From Mesorhizobium erdmanii USDA 3471 (GTDB taxonomy: Bacteria; Pseudomonadota; Alphaproteobacteria; Rhizobiales; Rhizobiaceae): a stretch of DNA of 64,000 nt. Both the position numbers and the translations under genes were made by a program. Of the stretch, positions 46,671 through 54,068 are shown in pieces. Under the pieces are notes generated by a model. It was not told the origin of the DNA and did no database searches. It worked only from the letters and a program-made list of their open reading frames with translations. How positions within the stretch are numbered: position 1 is the first letter of the stretch; every line of letters starts with the position of its first letter. The DNA lies in NCBI RefSeq assembly GCF_000472705.1, contig NZ_KI421455.1, positions 280,185 to 344,184 on the forward strand. The letters run 5' to 3'.

Positions 46671-47999
46671 CTACGCAGATGCCTTGATCTTCAGGCTGTC
46701 GAGATAGGCGGAGGGGTTGGCTGGGTCGAAGACCTTGCCGTCGAAAAAGGTCTCGACGCCACGCGATGAGGATGCCGGAATGTCGGTCGCCGCCACGCCA
46801 AGATCCTTGGCCGCCTCGCGCCACAGATCCTCGCGGTTGACTTGGTCGACCAGCGCCTTGATGTCGGTGGTCGGCGCGAACTTACCCCAGCGGATGTTCT
46901 CGGCCAGGAACCAGGCATCATGGCTTTTGAACGGATAGGAGACGCCGCCCTTCCAGAATTTCATGTAGAGATCGGTGCCGTTGGCGACGCGGCCGTTGCC
47001 GTAATTGATGTCGCCCTTGAGGCGGCCAATAATGTCGGTGACAGGCACGTTCATCCATTGCCGCTTGCCGATGATGGCGGCCATCTCGTCCTTGTTCTCC
47101 TTGGCTTCGCACCATTGCTGGGCTTCCATGACGGCCATCAGGATCGCTTTGGTGGCGTTCGGGTATTTCTCGATGAATTCGGCGCGCAGGCCCAGCGCCT
47201 TTTCCGGATGGCCCTTCCACAATTCGCCCGTCGTGGCGGCGGTGAAGCCGATGCCCTGGTGGACGAGCTGTTCGTTCCATGGCTCGCCGACGCAGAACAC
47301 ATCCATGTTGCCGACCTTCATATTGGCCACCATCTGCGGCGGCGGCACGACGATGGTCGAGACATCCTTGTCGGGATCGATGCCGCCCGCGGCCAGCCAG
47401 TAACGCAGCCAGAGGTCGTGCGTGCCGCCCGGGAAGGTCATGGCGGCCTTGATGTCCTTGCCAGCTGCCTTCTTGGCGGCGAAGGCGTCCTTCAGCTTCG
47501 AAGCGTCGAGGCCGACACCGGTGCCGGCATATTCCTGCGCGACCGAAATGCCCTGGCAGTCGTAATTGAGGCGCGCCACGATCGCCATCGGCAGCGGCTG
47601 GTTGTTCTGTGTCACCTTGCCGGTGTGCATCAGGTAAGGCAGCGGTGTCAGGATATGGGCGCCGTCGATGCCGTTGGCCGCGCCGCCGAGCACCAGATTG
47701 TCGCGCGTCGCGCCCCAGGAAGCCTGCTTCAGCACCTCGACATCGGGCATGCCGAATTTGGCGAACAGGCCTTTCTCCTTGGCGATCGTCAGGGGTGCGG
47801 CATCGGTCAGAGCAATGAAGCCGAGCTTGGCGCCGGTGACTTCCGGCGCGGCGGTGGCGGCATAGGCGCCGGAGGGGAAGAGCTTGCGGGCCGCCATGAA
47901 CAGGCCAGCCGTCATGGCGCTGCTGACCAGAAAATCGCGGCGCGTCACATCCTTGAGGACTGTTCCCGTCCCGATCCAGTTCTTCATCGTCTTCTTCAT
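46671..47999 (-). CDS. nrtA: nitrate-binding protein (periplasmic, Tat-exported)
   Basis: This 442-residue substrate-binding protein starts at the ATG behind GGAG, with a twin-arginine signal (Arg20, Arg21 in TRRDFLVSSAMTAGLFMAA). The mature region shows KLGFIALTDAAPLTIAKEKG, LNYDCQGISV and FCVGEPWNEQLVHQGIGF, standard for NrtA/NasF. It captures nitrate in the periplasm. A leader of about 170 nt with a hexaloop hairpin and terminator precedes it (see 48048-48148), so expression of this gene and all that follow is probably attenuated unless NasT acts. Confidence 0.94.
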   Translation of the reverse strand: MKKTMKNWIGTGTVLKDVTRRDFLVSSAMTAGLFMAARKLFPSGAYAATAAPEVTGAKLGFIALTDAAPLTIAKEKGLFAKFGMPDVEVLKQASWGATRDNLVLGGAANGIDGAHILTPLPYLMHTGKVTQNNQPLPMAIVARLNYDCQGISVAQEYAGTGVGLDASKLKDAFAAKKAAGKDIKAAMTFPGGTHDLWLRYWLAAGGIDPDKDVSTIVVPPPQMVANMKVGNMDVFCVGEPWNEQLVHQGIGFTAATTGELWKGHPEKALGLRAEFIEKYPNATKAILMAVMEAQQWCEAKENKDEMAAIIGKRQWMNVPVTDIIGRLKGDINYGNGRVANGTDLYMKFWKGGVSYPFKSHDAWFLAENIRWGKFAPTTDIKALVDQVNREDLWREAAKDLGVAATDIPASSSRGVETFFDGKVFDPANPSAYLDSLKIKASA

Positions 48000-48047
48000 C
48001 GTCGTCTCCGGTTGAACGCGACCCGCGCCGTCGATTGCGTATTGGCC

Positions 48048-48082
48048 AAAACAAAAAAGCCGCCGGCCAGGTCTCGCGCGGC
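48048..48082 (-). terminator. intrinsic terminator in the nrtA leader
   Basis: On the minus strand a GCCGC/GCGGC stem (48082-48078, 48063-48059) with GC-rich internal sequence is followed by TTTTTTGTTTT, ending 49 nt before the nrtA start codon. A terminator inside the untranslated leader, after a sigma-54 promoter, indicates attenuation. Confidence 0.75.
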
Positions 48083-48128
48083 CCGGAAATCCGGATAGCG
48101 TCTTGACCTGATCGGCAGCTTTGCCTGT

Positions 48129-48148
48129 GGCGCCCGTCATTGGACGCC
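48129..48148 (-). promoter_or_regulatory. hexaloop hairpin, candidate ANTAR (NasT) RNA target
   Basis: On the minus strand the arms GGCGTCC and GGGCGCC pair over 7 bp (one G-T) around the six-base loop AATGAC. ANTAR-binding hairpins have a hexaloop with A at position 1 and G at position 4, which this one has. It lies 46 nt before the terminator and directly upstream of nrtA, with nasT in the same locus. The second hairpin of the usual pair is not clear by eye. Confidence 0.65.
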
Positions 48149-48183
48149 TGTTCCGTGACCCGCGAAGGGCCTGGTTATTTCAA

Positions 48184-48199
48184 AGCAGGAACCGTGCCA
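48184..48199 (-). promoter_or_regulatory. sigma-54 (-24/-12) promoter of the nrtA-nasA operon
   Basis: The minus-strand sequence TGGCACGGTTCCTGCT matches the RpoN consensus TGGCACG-N4-TTGC[A/T] at all but one fixed position, with GG and GC exactly 12 apart. It predicts a start near 48174, giving a leader of about 170 nt that includes the hexaloop hairpin and terminator. Confidence 0.75.
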
Positions 48200-48226
48200 G
48201 TTTGCGGAGAATGAGAAAACATCAAT

Positions 48227-48239
48227 GAAATCATTGATA
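48227..48239 (-). promoter_or_regulatory. IHF-like site / 18-bp palindrome
   Basis: The minus strand TATCAATGATTTC fits the IHF consensus WATCAANNNNTTR at eight of nine fixed positions and sits between the enhancer-like dyad and the sigma-54 promoter. The same bases are part of an inverted repeat ATCAATGA-AA-TCATTGAT at 48221-48238, so a dimeric regulator is an alternative. Confidence 0.45.
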
Positions 48240-48304
48240 AGCGCCGGTCGCCGGCGTGCAACGCGACATGACGAGAAGGCCAAAGATTGTTCATTGGCGT
48301 CACC

Positions 48305-48330
48305 GTGCGCACAATTTTTGTGCAATGCAC
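48305..48330 (-). promoter_or_regulatory. NtrC-like enhancer dyads
   Basis: GCAC-N7-GTGC at 48309-48323 matches the ends of the NtrC consensus (TGCAC...GTGCA), about 140 bp upstream of the predicted start site, a normal enhancer distance. Overlapping dyads GTGCGCAC (48305-48312) and GTGCAATGCAC (48320-48330) make this a dense cluster of half sites. Confidence 0.55.
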
Positions 48331-48349
48331 AAGGCTGGCGCGTAAATGA

Positions 48350-49588
48350 TCAAGGTTCCGCACGGGCCGATTTCTGACCGGCAATATAGGCGCCGATCTC
48401 ATCGGGATCGAAGATCTGGCCGTCGAAGAAACCGTCGGGACCTAGCACCAGGCCGGCCCCCGTCGCGCCGACGGCGGTTGCGACCTTGAGCGCGCCCTCG
48501 ACCTTCGCATTGGCGCCGGGAAGGGCGACCCCGAGCGGCTTCAGAGCCGAGCGGTAGAGGTCGGGCCGGTAGCAATCGCGGGCGATGGCGAGATTACCGG
48601 GTGTGTGCGCGACATGTCCCCAACGCACCATCTGCGTGTAGAACCACAGCGCATGGCTCTTCCAGGGAAAGTTCGCCGCCTTGTCGAAGGGCAGGAAGAA
48701 GTCGTCTATATCCAGCTCCGCCCCGCTGCCCAACTGGAGATGACCGGTCAGGATCGGCATCTGTACGGCCGGCGGCAGGCCGAGGAAGCCGGGCTGCGCC
48801 ATTACCGCGGCCAGTTCGCCGTGGTTGCCTGGATCCTGGCACCAGCGCGCCGAATGATGCAGCGCCCGCAGCAGCGCCGCCAGAGCTTCGGGATTCTCGT
48901 CCGCCCAGGCCTTGCGCACGCCGATCACCTTCTCCGGGCTGTTGCGCCATATCTGTGCCTTGACGGTGACGATATGGCCGGTGCCGGCGGCCACCGCAGC
49001 GCTGTTCCAAGGCTCGCCGACGCAGTAGCCGTCGATGCGTCCGGCTGCCAGCGCATCGGCCATGAAGGGCGGCGGCACGATGACGATTTCGATTTCGCGG
49101 TCGGGATCGATGCCGCAGGCGGCCAGCCAGTAGCGCAGTTCATAATTGTGCCCGGAATGCGGATGCACCACGGCAAAGCGAAGCGGCTCGCGGCCTGCGG
49201 TCGCTCGTTCACGGATGAATGCGCCGAGTGCCGCTCCGGCGCGCGCCGGATCGAGATCGGCCTTTGCGCCATGCGCAGCCATGCCGGCCCAGACGGCGTT
49301 GGAGATGGTGATGCAATTGCCGCCTAGCCCAAGCGAGAACGGCACGATGGTCTCGGAGGCGAGCGGCGTGAGCCCGAGATTGCAGGCGAGCGGCATTGGT
49401 CCCAGCATATGCGCCAGATCGAAGTGGCCGATGGCGATGCGGTCGCGAATGTTGGCCCAGGACGTCTCGCGGTGGAGCGTCAGGTCGATGTCTTCGCGTG
49501 CGGCAAAGCCAAGCTCGCTTGCGGCCACCAGCACGGCACTGTCGAAAAGCGGCATGAAACCGGCGGTGATCTGGTGCTTCATGCTCAT
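48350..49588 (-). CDS. nasS: NasS-type nitrate/nitrite sensor (NrtA-like, cytoplasmic)
   Basis: This 412-residue NrtA/CmpA-like protein has no signal peptide: it begins MSMKHQITAGFMPLFDSAVL and goes straight into the binding fold (WANIRDRIAIGHFDLAHMLG, GYCVGEPWNSAAVAAG). Lack of export and overlap with nasT (ATGA, 4 bp) identify it as NasS, which holds NasT inactive until nitrate or nitrite binds. The 3' end is followed by the control region of nrtA. Confidence 0.92.
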   Translation of the reverse strand: MSMKHQITAGFMPLFDSAVLVAASELGFAAREDIDLTLHRETSWANIRDRIAIGHFDLAHMLGPMPLACNLGLTPLASETIVPFSLGLGGNCITISNAVWAGMAAHGAKADLDPARAGAALGAFIRERATAGREPLRFAVVHPHSGHNYELRYWLAACGIDPDREIEIVIVPPPFMADALAAGRIDGYCVGEPWNSAAVAAGTGHIVTVKAQIWRNSPEKVIGVRKAWADENPEALAALLRALHHSARWCQDPGNHGELAAVMAQPGFLGLPPAVQMPILTGHLQLGSGAELDIDDFFLPFDKAANFPWKSHALWFYTQMVRWGHVAHTPGNLAIARDCYRPDLYRSALKPLGVALPGANAKVEGALKVATAVGATGAGLVLGPDGFFDGQIFDPDEIGAYIAGQKSARAEP

Positions 49589-50187
49589 TCGTCCTCCGCC
49601 GGCCCCAGCAAACCGGCCGCGGTTACCAGGCTCTGGGCGATGTCGCCGATCTTGCGGTTCTGGTTCATCGCCGTCTTGCGCAGCAGCGTATAGGCGGCCT
49701 CTTCGGAGAGGCCGCGCGACTTCATGAGAATGCCCTTGGCGCGGTCGACCACCTTGCGGCTCTCGAGCTCACTGCGTGCCGCATCCAGTTCGCGCGCCAT
49801 GCGCGCGAAAGCATTGAAGCGGCTGACTGCCATATCGAGGATCGGCTTGACCCGCTCCTGGCGCAGACCGTCGACGACATAGGCCGACACGCCGGCATCG
49901 ACCGCCGCCTCGATCGAGGCCTGGTCGGAGCGGTCGACGAACATGGCGATCGGGCGCTTCACCGCGCGCGACAGCTGGAACATGTTTTCGAGCATGTCGC
50001 GGTTGGGGTTTTCGAGATCGATGACGATGACGTCGGGCTCGATCTCGGCGATCCGCCGAGCGATGCCGGCGACATCGTGGATGACGGTGACCTGCTCATG
50101 GCCGGCCTCGCGCAAGCCGGCCTCGATAATCGAAGCGCGGATGCAATTTTCATCGATCACCAGGACGGCTAAGGCAGATCGGACCAT
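49585..50187 (-). CDS. nasT: NasT-type response regulator with ANTAR RNA-binding domain
   Basis: This 200-residue protein has a receiver-like N-terminal domain (ALAVLVIDENCIRASIIEAG, DVIVIDLENPNRD) and a C-terminal ANTAR domain (LESRKVVDRAKGILMKSRGL, then SEEAAYTLLRKTAMNQNRKI). ANTAR proteins bind paired hexaloop hairpins in leader RNA and prevent terminator formation. Its target is probably the leader before nrtA at 48000-48170. A GGGGG ribosome site precedes the ATG. It heads the nasT-nasS unit. Confidence 0.94.
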   Translation of the reverse strand: MVRSALAVLVIDENCIRASIIEAGLREAGHEQVTVIHDVAGIARRIAEIEPDVIVIDLENPNRDMLENMFQLSRAVKRPIAMFVDRSDQASIEAAVDAGVSAYVVDGLRQERVKPILDMAVSRFNAFARMARELDAARSELESRKVVDRAKGILMKSRGLSEEAAYTLLRKTAMNQNRKIGDIAQSLVTAAGLLGPAEDE

Positions 50188-50225
50188 GCCCCCATTGTGG
50201 GCAAGGCCGCGAAATTGTGCAATGC

Positions 50226-50263
50226 GGCATAACCACGTCCATTTACAGGGACGTGGTTATGCC
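50226..50263. repeat. perfect 15-bp inverted repeat between nasT and the small exported protein gene
   Basis: Arms GGCATAACCACGTCC (50226-50240) and its exact complement (50249-50263) enclose an 8-base loop ATTTACAG. It lies in the 120-bp gap upstream of nasT and downstream of the gene at 50308, both on the minus strand. There is no T-run on either side. It could be a processing or termination hairpin, or an operator for nasT. Confidence 0.6.
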
Positions 50264-50307
50264 CAACCCTCGGCGCGGAACGATCCCGCGTCTGGAACTG
50301 CGTTCCG

Positions 50308-50628
50308 TTAGCCGCAGACGCGAACGTCTTCGATCACCTTGTGGTGGTGGCGCCAATGGACGATCGTTTCGGTGTGGCAGCGATGGTGGCGGTGGTGGCG
50401 GCGATATTCGCCATTATTGTCGTACTGGACGTTCTGGTCGCCATCATACTGGTTGTCATAGCGCCGGTCATGATGACGGCGAATAACGATTCCACCGTCG
50501 GCTTGATCATCAGGCGAATATCGATTGCCGTCGTCCGACTGGATGATCACACTTGCCGCTTGCGTCGGCGCAATGACCGCGGCGCTCGCTGCCAATGCCA
50601 AAAGGGATGCTAAAATCAACTTTTTCAT
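50308..50628 (-). CDS. small exported His/Asp-rich protein, function unknown
   Basis: The start ATG follows GGAGGACGAA, and the 106-residue product begins with a clean Sec signal peptide (MKKLILASLLALAASAAVIA, cleavage after TQA). The mature part has an acidic Tyr/Asp/Asn-rich stretch and a histidine-rich segment (RRHHRHHRCH, WRHHHKV) ending in VRVCG. Two cysteines could form a disulfide. The histidines suggest metal binding, as an inference only; I do not recognise a family. Confidence 0.8.
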   Translation of the reverse strand: MKKLILASLLALAASAAVIAPTQAASVIIQSDDGNRYSPDDQADGGIVIRRHHDRRYDNQYDGDQNVQYDNNGEYRRHHRHHRCHTETIVHWRHHHKVIEDVRVCG

Positions 50629-50703
50629 TTCGTCCTCCTGCGCGTTCAAAACATATGAACTCTACATATAAACTCGCGGCAGAACCCGGCGTTCCCCTTG
50701 AAT

Positions 50704-51552
50704 CTACACGCTTTGCGACACCGGGGAAATCATGACGTTATCGTCCAGTCGCTGCAGGCGCACGAAGGCCGTCAGCGGCAGGTGGTCCGAAGCGACGCGC
50801 GAAAGCGGCGTGTCGTGTGCCTCGACGGCGGCGATCATGCCATGCCGGTTGCCCATGATCCGGTCGAGCGCCAAAAGCGGCAGGTTCGACGGGAAGGTCG
50901 GAACCGCCGGCGGCTGCGGGCCGAACGTCGCATGCAGCGTGTTCAGCGCCGAGCGGTTGCCGAGCCGCCACTCGTTGAGGTCGCCAAGCAGGAGCGTCGG
51001 TTTTTCGTCGGGACTGTTCATCAGATCGAGCACGACGCGCGCCTGCTGGGAACGCGAACGGCGCAAGAGGCCGAGATGGGCGGCGATGATGCGCAGCGTC
51101 TCGGTTCCGTTCAGCTCGATCTCCGCCACGACCGCGCCGCGCGGTTCAAGGCCAGGAAGCCTGATCTGATGCACGTCGCGAACGACGCCCTTCTTGAACA
51201 GCAAAACATTGCCGTGCCAGCCGTGGCCCTTGCCGGTGGCGAAGATCGGGACCGGGATCAGCCCGGTTTCCCGTTCGAGACGGGGCAGGTCGAGCAGTCC
51301 GTCACGGTCGCCAAAACGGTTGTCCGCCTCCTGCAAGGCGATCACGTCGGGGTCGATTTCGCGGATGACGCGGCTGGTCCGCTCGGGGTCGAACTTGCGG
51401 TCGACGCCGATGCATTTGTGGACGTTGTAGGAGGCGACCAGCGTGCCGGTGGTGGCGGTCGCCTTGTGCGCGGCGGCGTTTGCCTTGCGCATCCGCCGAT
51501 CGCGGATGGTCAAGAGCATGCTTGCCGGCAGGCTGCGCCCGTTCATTCGCAT
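50704..51552 (-). CDS. endonuclease/exonuclease/phosphatase family protein
   Basis: This 282-residue protein has the EEP fold motifs: ASYNVHKCIG near residue 40, ALQEADNR with the metal-binding Glu, LLLGDLNEW and a terminal SDHLPL with the catalytic Asp-His. An N-terminal basic stretch of about 35 residues precedes the domain. Substrates of this superfamily range from DNA to phospholipids. Rhizobial relatives are often next to cardiolipin-synthase-like genes, as here (198 bp away, same strand), suggesting a phospholipid-related role. Confidence 0.88.
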   Translation of the reverse strand: MRMNGRSLPASMLLTIRDRRMRKANAAAHKATATTGTLVASYNVHKCIGVDRKFDPERTSRVIREIDPDVIALQEADNRFGDRDGLLDLPRLERETGLIPVPIFATGKGHGWHGNVLLFKKGVVRDVHQIRLPGLEPRGAVVAEIELNGTETLRIIAAHLGLLRRSRSQQARVVLDLMNSPDEKPTLLLGDLNEWRLGNRSALNTLHATFGPQPPAVPTFPSNLPLLALDRIMGNRHGMIAAVEAHDTPLSRVASDHLPLTAFVRLQRLDDNVMISPVSQSV

Positions 51553-51705
51553 CGTGCGCCTGCCAGTTCAGATGCCTTCACCATGCACCTCAAATAGAGT
51601 CTTTGCGCTTATGTTCCATGATCGACATCAAACTATCCGCCAAACACGTCTTTTTGTTAAAGGCAGGGGACCCTGCTGGAGGTACGTTTCAAGTCCTTGT
51701 CCTTG

Positions 51706-51750
51706 TGCATGTCGTCCCCCAAAACCGGGGCCACTTTTGGGCGACATGCA
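51706..51750. repeat. intergenic palindromic repeat, family copy C
   Basis: Outer arms TGCATGTCG (51706-51714) and CGACATGCA (51742-51750) are perfect; inner arms CCCAAAA/TTTTGGG (51718-51724, 51735-51741) are also perfect. The core AAAACCGGGGCCACTTTT is shared with copy B. It starts immediately after the stop codon of the minus-strand cardiolipin-synthase gene, so it may double as its 3' hairpin. Confidence 0.7.
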
Positions 51751-53214
51751 TCAGAGATAGGGCGAACCCAGCCAAAGCACCCGGTCGAACAGCCTGACGA
51801 GGAACGGCCGAGCGCGCAAGCCTTCGAGCGTCACCGGCACGGCAGACGTCATTGCCGATCCGATCCGCGCGTCGATCTCGCCGGCAAAGCCGGCGTCAAG
51901 AACCTCCAGGTCAATCTCGAAGTTAAGCCGCAACGACCGGGCGTCGAGATTTGACGAGCCGACATAGGCCCAGACGCCGTCGATCGACAGCAGCTTGGAA
52001 TGGTCGAATGGGCCCTCCGCTCGCCAAATGCGGCAATAGTTCTTCAGGATCTGGTCGAATTGCGCGGCCATGGCGCGGTCGACAAGGAAGAGATTGTTCA
52101 CCGCCGGCACCACGACATCGATCTCGACGCCGCGCCGGGCCGCGGTGATCAGCGCGCTGATCAGTTCGCGGTCCGGCAGGAAATACGGCGACATCAGCCG
52201 GATCGACTTGCGGGCGACCGAGAAGGCACCGATCAGCAGCTTGTGGTTGGTCTCGTTGCTGGCATCCGGCCCGGATGCGACCGCCCGCACCAGCATCGGC
52301 AGGCCGGGTGCGGGTGACAGTGGCGCAATTCGCCATGCATCGCCCTTCAATGCTTCGTTGGTGGCGAAGCGCCAGTCTTCGGCAGCGACCGAGAACAGGT
52401 CGGCGACGACAGGTCCGGTGACCTTGAAATGCGTGTCCCTGGCGCTGTTGGAGCCAGCGTATTCGGCGGAAAAGCCCTTGCGGATGTTCATGCCGCCGGT
52501 GAAGGCGACCGCCCCGTCGACCACCAGGATCTTGCGATGGGTCCTCAGATTGGCGTAGGGCAGGCGCAGGCCCATGACGATGTTGCCGTTGAAGACATCG
52601 GCGGGGACGTTGGCGCGGCGCAGATGACCCAGGATGCTGGGCACGGAGTAACGGGCGCCGACGGCATCGATCAGCACGCGCACGGTGACGCCGCGCTGTG
52701 CGGCACCAGCCAGCGATTCGACGAAAAGCAGGCCGACGGCGTCATTGTCGAAAATATAGGTCTCGAGCAGGACGCTGCGCTCGGCGCCATCGATCGCCGC
52801 GCGCATGGCGGCATAGGCCTCGTCGCCGGTCTCCAGCACGTCGATTGCATTTCCCGGGTTGAGCGTGCGCCGCGCCACCCTGTCGCCCAGCGTTCTGAGG
52901 CCTGTGAACCGTTGACCGTAGCGCTCGACGATAAGGGCCTCCTCGGCGGCGACATCGCGCTCATGCTTGGCGGATGCCCAGTCACCGGCAAGCGGCCGCT
53001 GCGCGGTGATCGTGGCGCGGCGAATGCGGTTGATGCCGGCCACGGCGTAGATCAGCACGCCGAGGATCGGCGACAGCACCATCACGCCGACCCAACCGGT
53101 GGCGGCGCGCACGTCCTCCTTGGTCATGACGGCGTGCGCGATGCCAACGGTTGCCATCGCCACCGAGATGATCGCCAGGATTTGGGTCCAGTGAGTCGCA
53201 ATGGTCTCGAACAT
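51751..53214 (-). CDS. cardiolipin synthase / phospholipase D family protein
   Basis: This 487-residue protein starts at the ATG at 53214; a longer frame would need TTG. It has two N-terminal membrane segments (ILAIISVAMATVGIAHAV, TGWVGVMVLSPILGVLIYA) and two HKD motifs: His226 in LRTHRKILVVDG and His405 in FDHSKLLSIDG, each followed by GxxN/GSSNLD. This is the standard bacterial cardiolipin synthase layout, transferring phosphatidyl groups between phosphatidylglycerol molecules at the inner membrane. Without biochemical data a broader PLD role is possible. Confidence 0.9.
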   Translation of the reverse strand: MFETIATHWTQILAIISVAMATVGIAHAVMTKEDVRAATGWVGVMVLSPILGVLIYAVAGINRIRRATITAQRPLAGDWASAKHERDVAAEEALIVERYGQRFTGLRTLGDRVARRTLNPGNAIDVLETGDEAYAAMRAAIDGAERSVLLETYIFDNDAVGLLFVESLAGAAQRGVTVRVLIDAVGARYSVPSILGHLRRANVPADVFNGNIVMGLRLPYANLRTHRKILVVDGAVAFTGGMNIRKGFSAEYAGSNSARDTHFKVTGPVVADLFSVAAEDWRFATNEALKGDAWRIAPLSPAPGLPMLVRAVASGPDASNETNHKLLIGAFSVARKSIRLMSPYFLPDRELISALITAARRGVEIDVVVPAVNNLFLVDRAMAAQFDQILKNYCRIWRAEGPFDHSKLLSIDGVWAYVGSSNLDARSLRLNFEIDLEVLDAGFAGEIDARIGSAMTSAVPVTLEGLRARPFLVRLFDRVLWLGSPYL

Positions 53215-53511
53215 TGCCTGGACTATCCAGCGAGCGATTGCAGAAGGCAATGCAGCCGGTCAGGCGACGGATGGCGGTCGTGGTGCGGAAATCTATTTCC
53301 AGGCTGTGATCGAGCCGATGAAGTCGGGAGTTCAGTTTGGAAAAACCAATCTGACCCTGGGTAAAGCAAAGAGCCTGCGTGATCCGGCATCGTCCGGTGC
53401 TGCTTTGGTCCACAGGGCTTCCTGTACTTTGGTACCACATCTATTGTATATCAGGAAGAATGAAATTAGCGATATAACACTTTGATCACAGGCGAGGGGG
53501 AGCGCCGAACT
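53215..53511. other. 297-bp gene-free interval
   Basis: No credible gene. The interval holds the divergent promoters of the cardiolipin-synthase gene and the small gene at 53512; an AT-rich stretch (53435-53482) precedes the latter. Confidence 0.45.
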
Positions 53512-53703
53512 ATGACATTCAACTTCGAGCCACCTCCTGTGGGCGATGGCGACATGTCGGCCGAGTGTCAGCGCCAGTTGCTGCCTCGCGTGCGTGAAAT
53601 CGTCCAGGCGGCGGTCGCGGCCGGCTGGAATGAGGACGATGTGCTTCTGGCTTTAGTGGAACTCACCTGGGATTTGTACGAGAAGCGGCGTGGCGATTTT
53701 TAG
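53512..53703 (+). CDS. small hypothetical protein (63 residues)
   Basis: The ATG has GAGGGGGAG upstream. The product is acidic and helical: MTFNFEPPPVGDGDMSAECQ, then RQLLPRVREIVQAAVAAGW and DDVLLALVELTWDLYEKRR. No signal or membrane segment. It has no function I can name; coding is supported by the ribosome site, helical amphipathic pattern and codon use. Confidence 0.65.
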   Translation: MTFNFEPPPVGDGDMSAECQRQLLPRVREIVQAAVAAGWNEDDVLLALVELTWDLYEKRRGDF

Positions 53704-54068
53704 CCGCGCGGGCGTGCATCTCAACTGCTCCATACCGCATGTTGCCTTTCACGGATTCCGCTGGCCAGCCAAGCTGTGGGGCCGCGGAGACCGTACCACG
53801 CCGTCATGTAGGTGCGTTATATCAGTGCGAAACGCCGAATCGATCATGCCAGCCTGATCGACAAGAACTCTCGTATGGCGAAGACTGACGGGGGGCTGAA
53901 ATAAAATACTCGGCAGCTTACGCCATCGGTCATTTTTTCTTTCTTTTCACGAACAAAAATTTTTGTTTGCGCATGGCACTTCTTCCCTAGCCGAGGCGCG
54001 TGCGTTACGTTGCCTTCGGGTCGGGCCAAGGGGATTTCAAGCGACAGCAAGGCGCTGAGGCGACTCGA
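53704..54068. other. 365-bp gene-free, AT-richer interval with perfect palindrome
   Basis: No coding frame on either strand is convincing. The stretch 53925-53970 is notably AT-rich, and AACAAAAATTTTTGTT at 53952-53967 is a perfect 16-bp palindrome about 100 bp before the AraC-type gene, so it is a candidate operator. Confidence 0.5.

Noticed and set aside
48095..48130. Second ANTAR hairpin candidate GGCA-AAAGC-TGCC in the nrtA leader
   Set aside because: The loop is five bases, not six, and the stem is short; it may still be relevant if the fold shifts, but it is not claimed.
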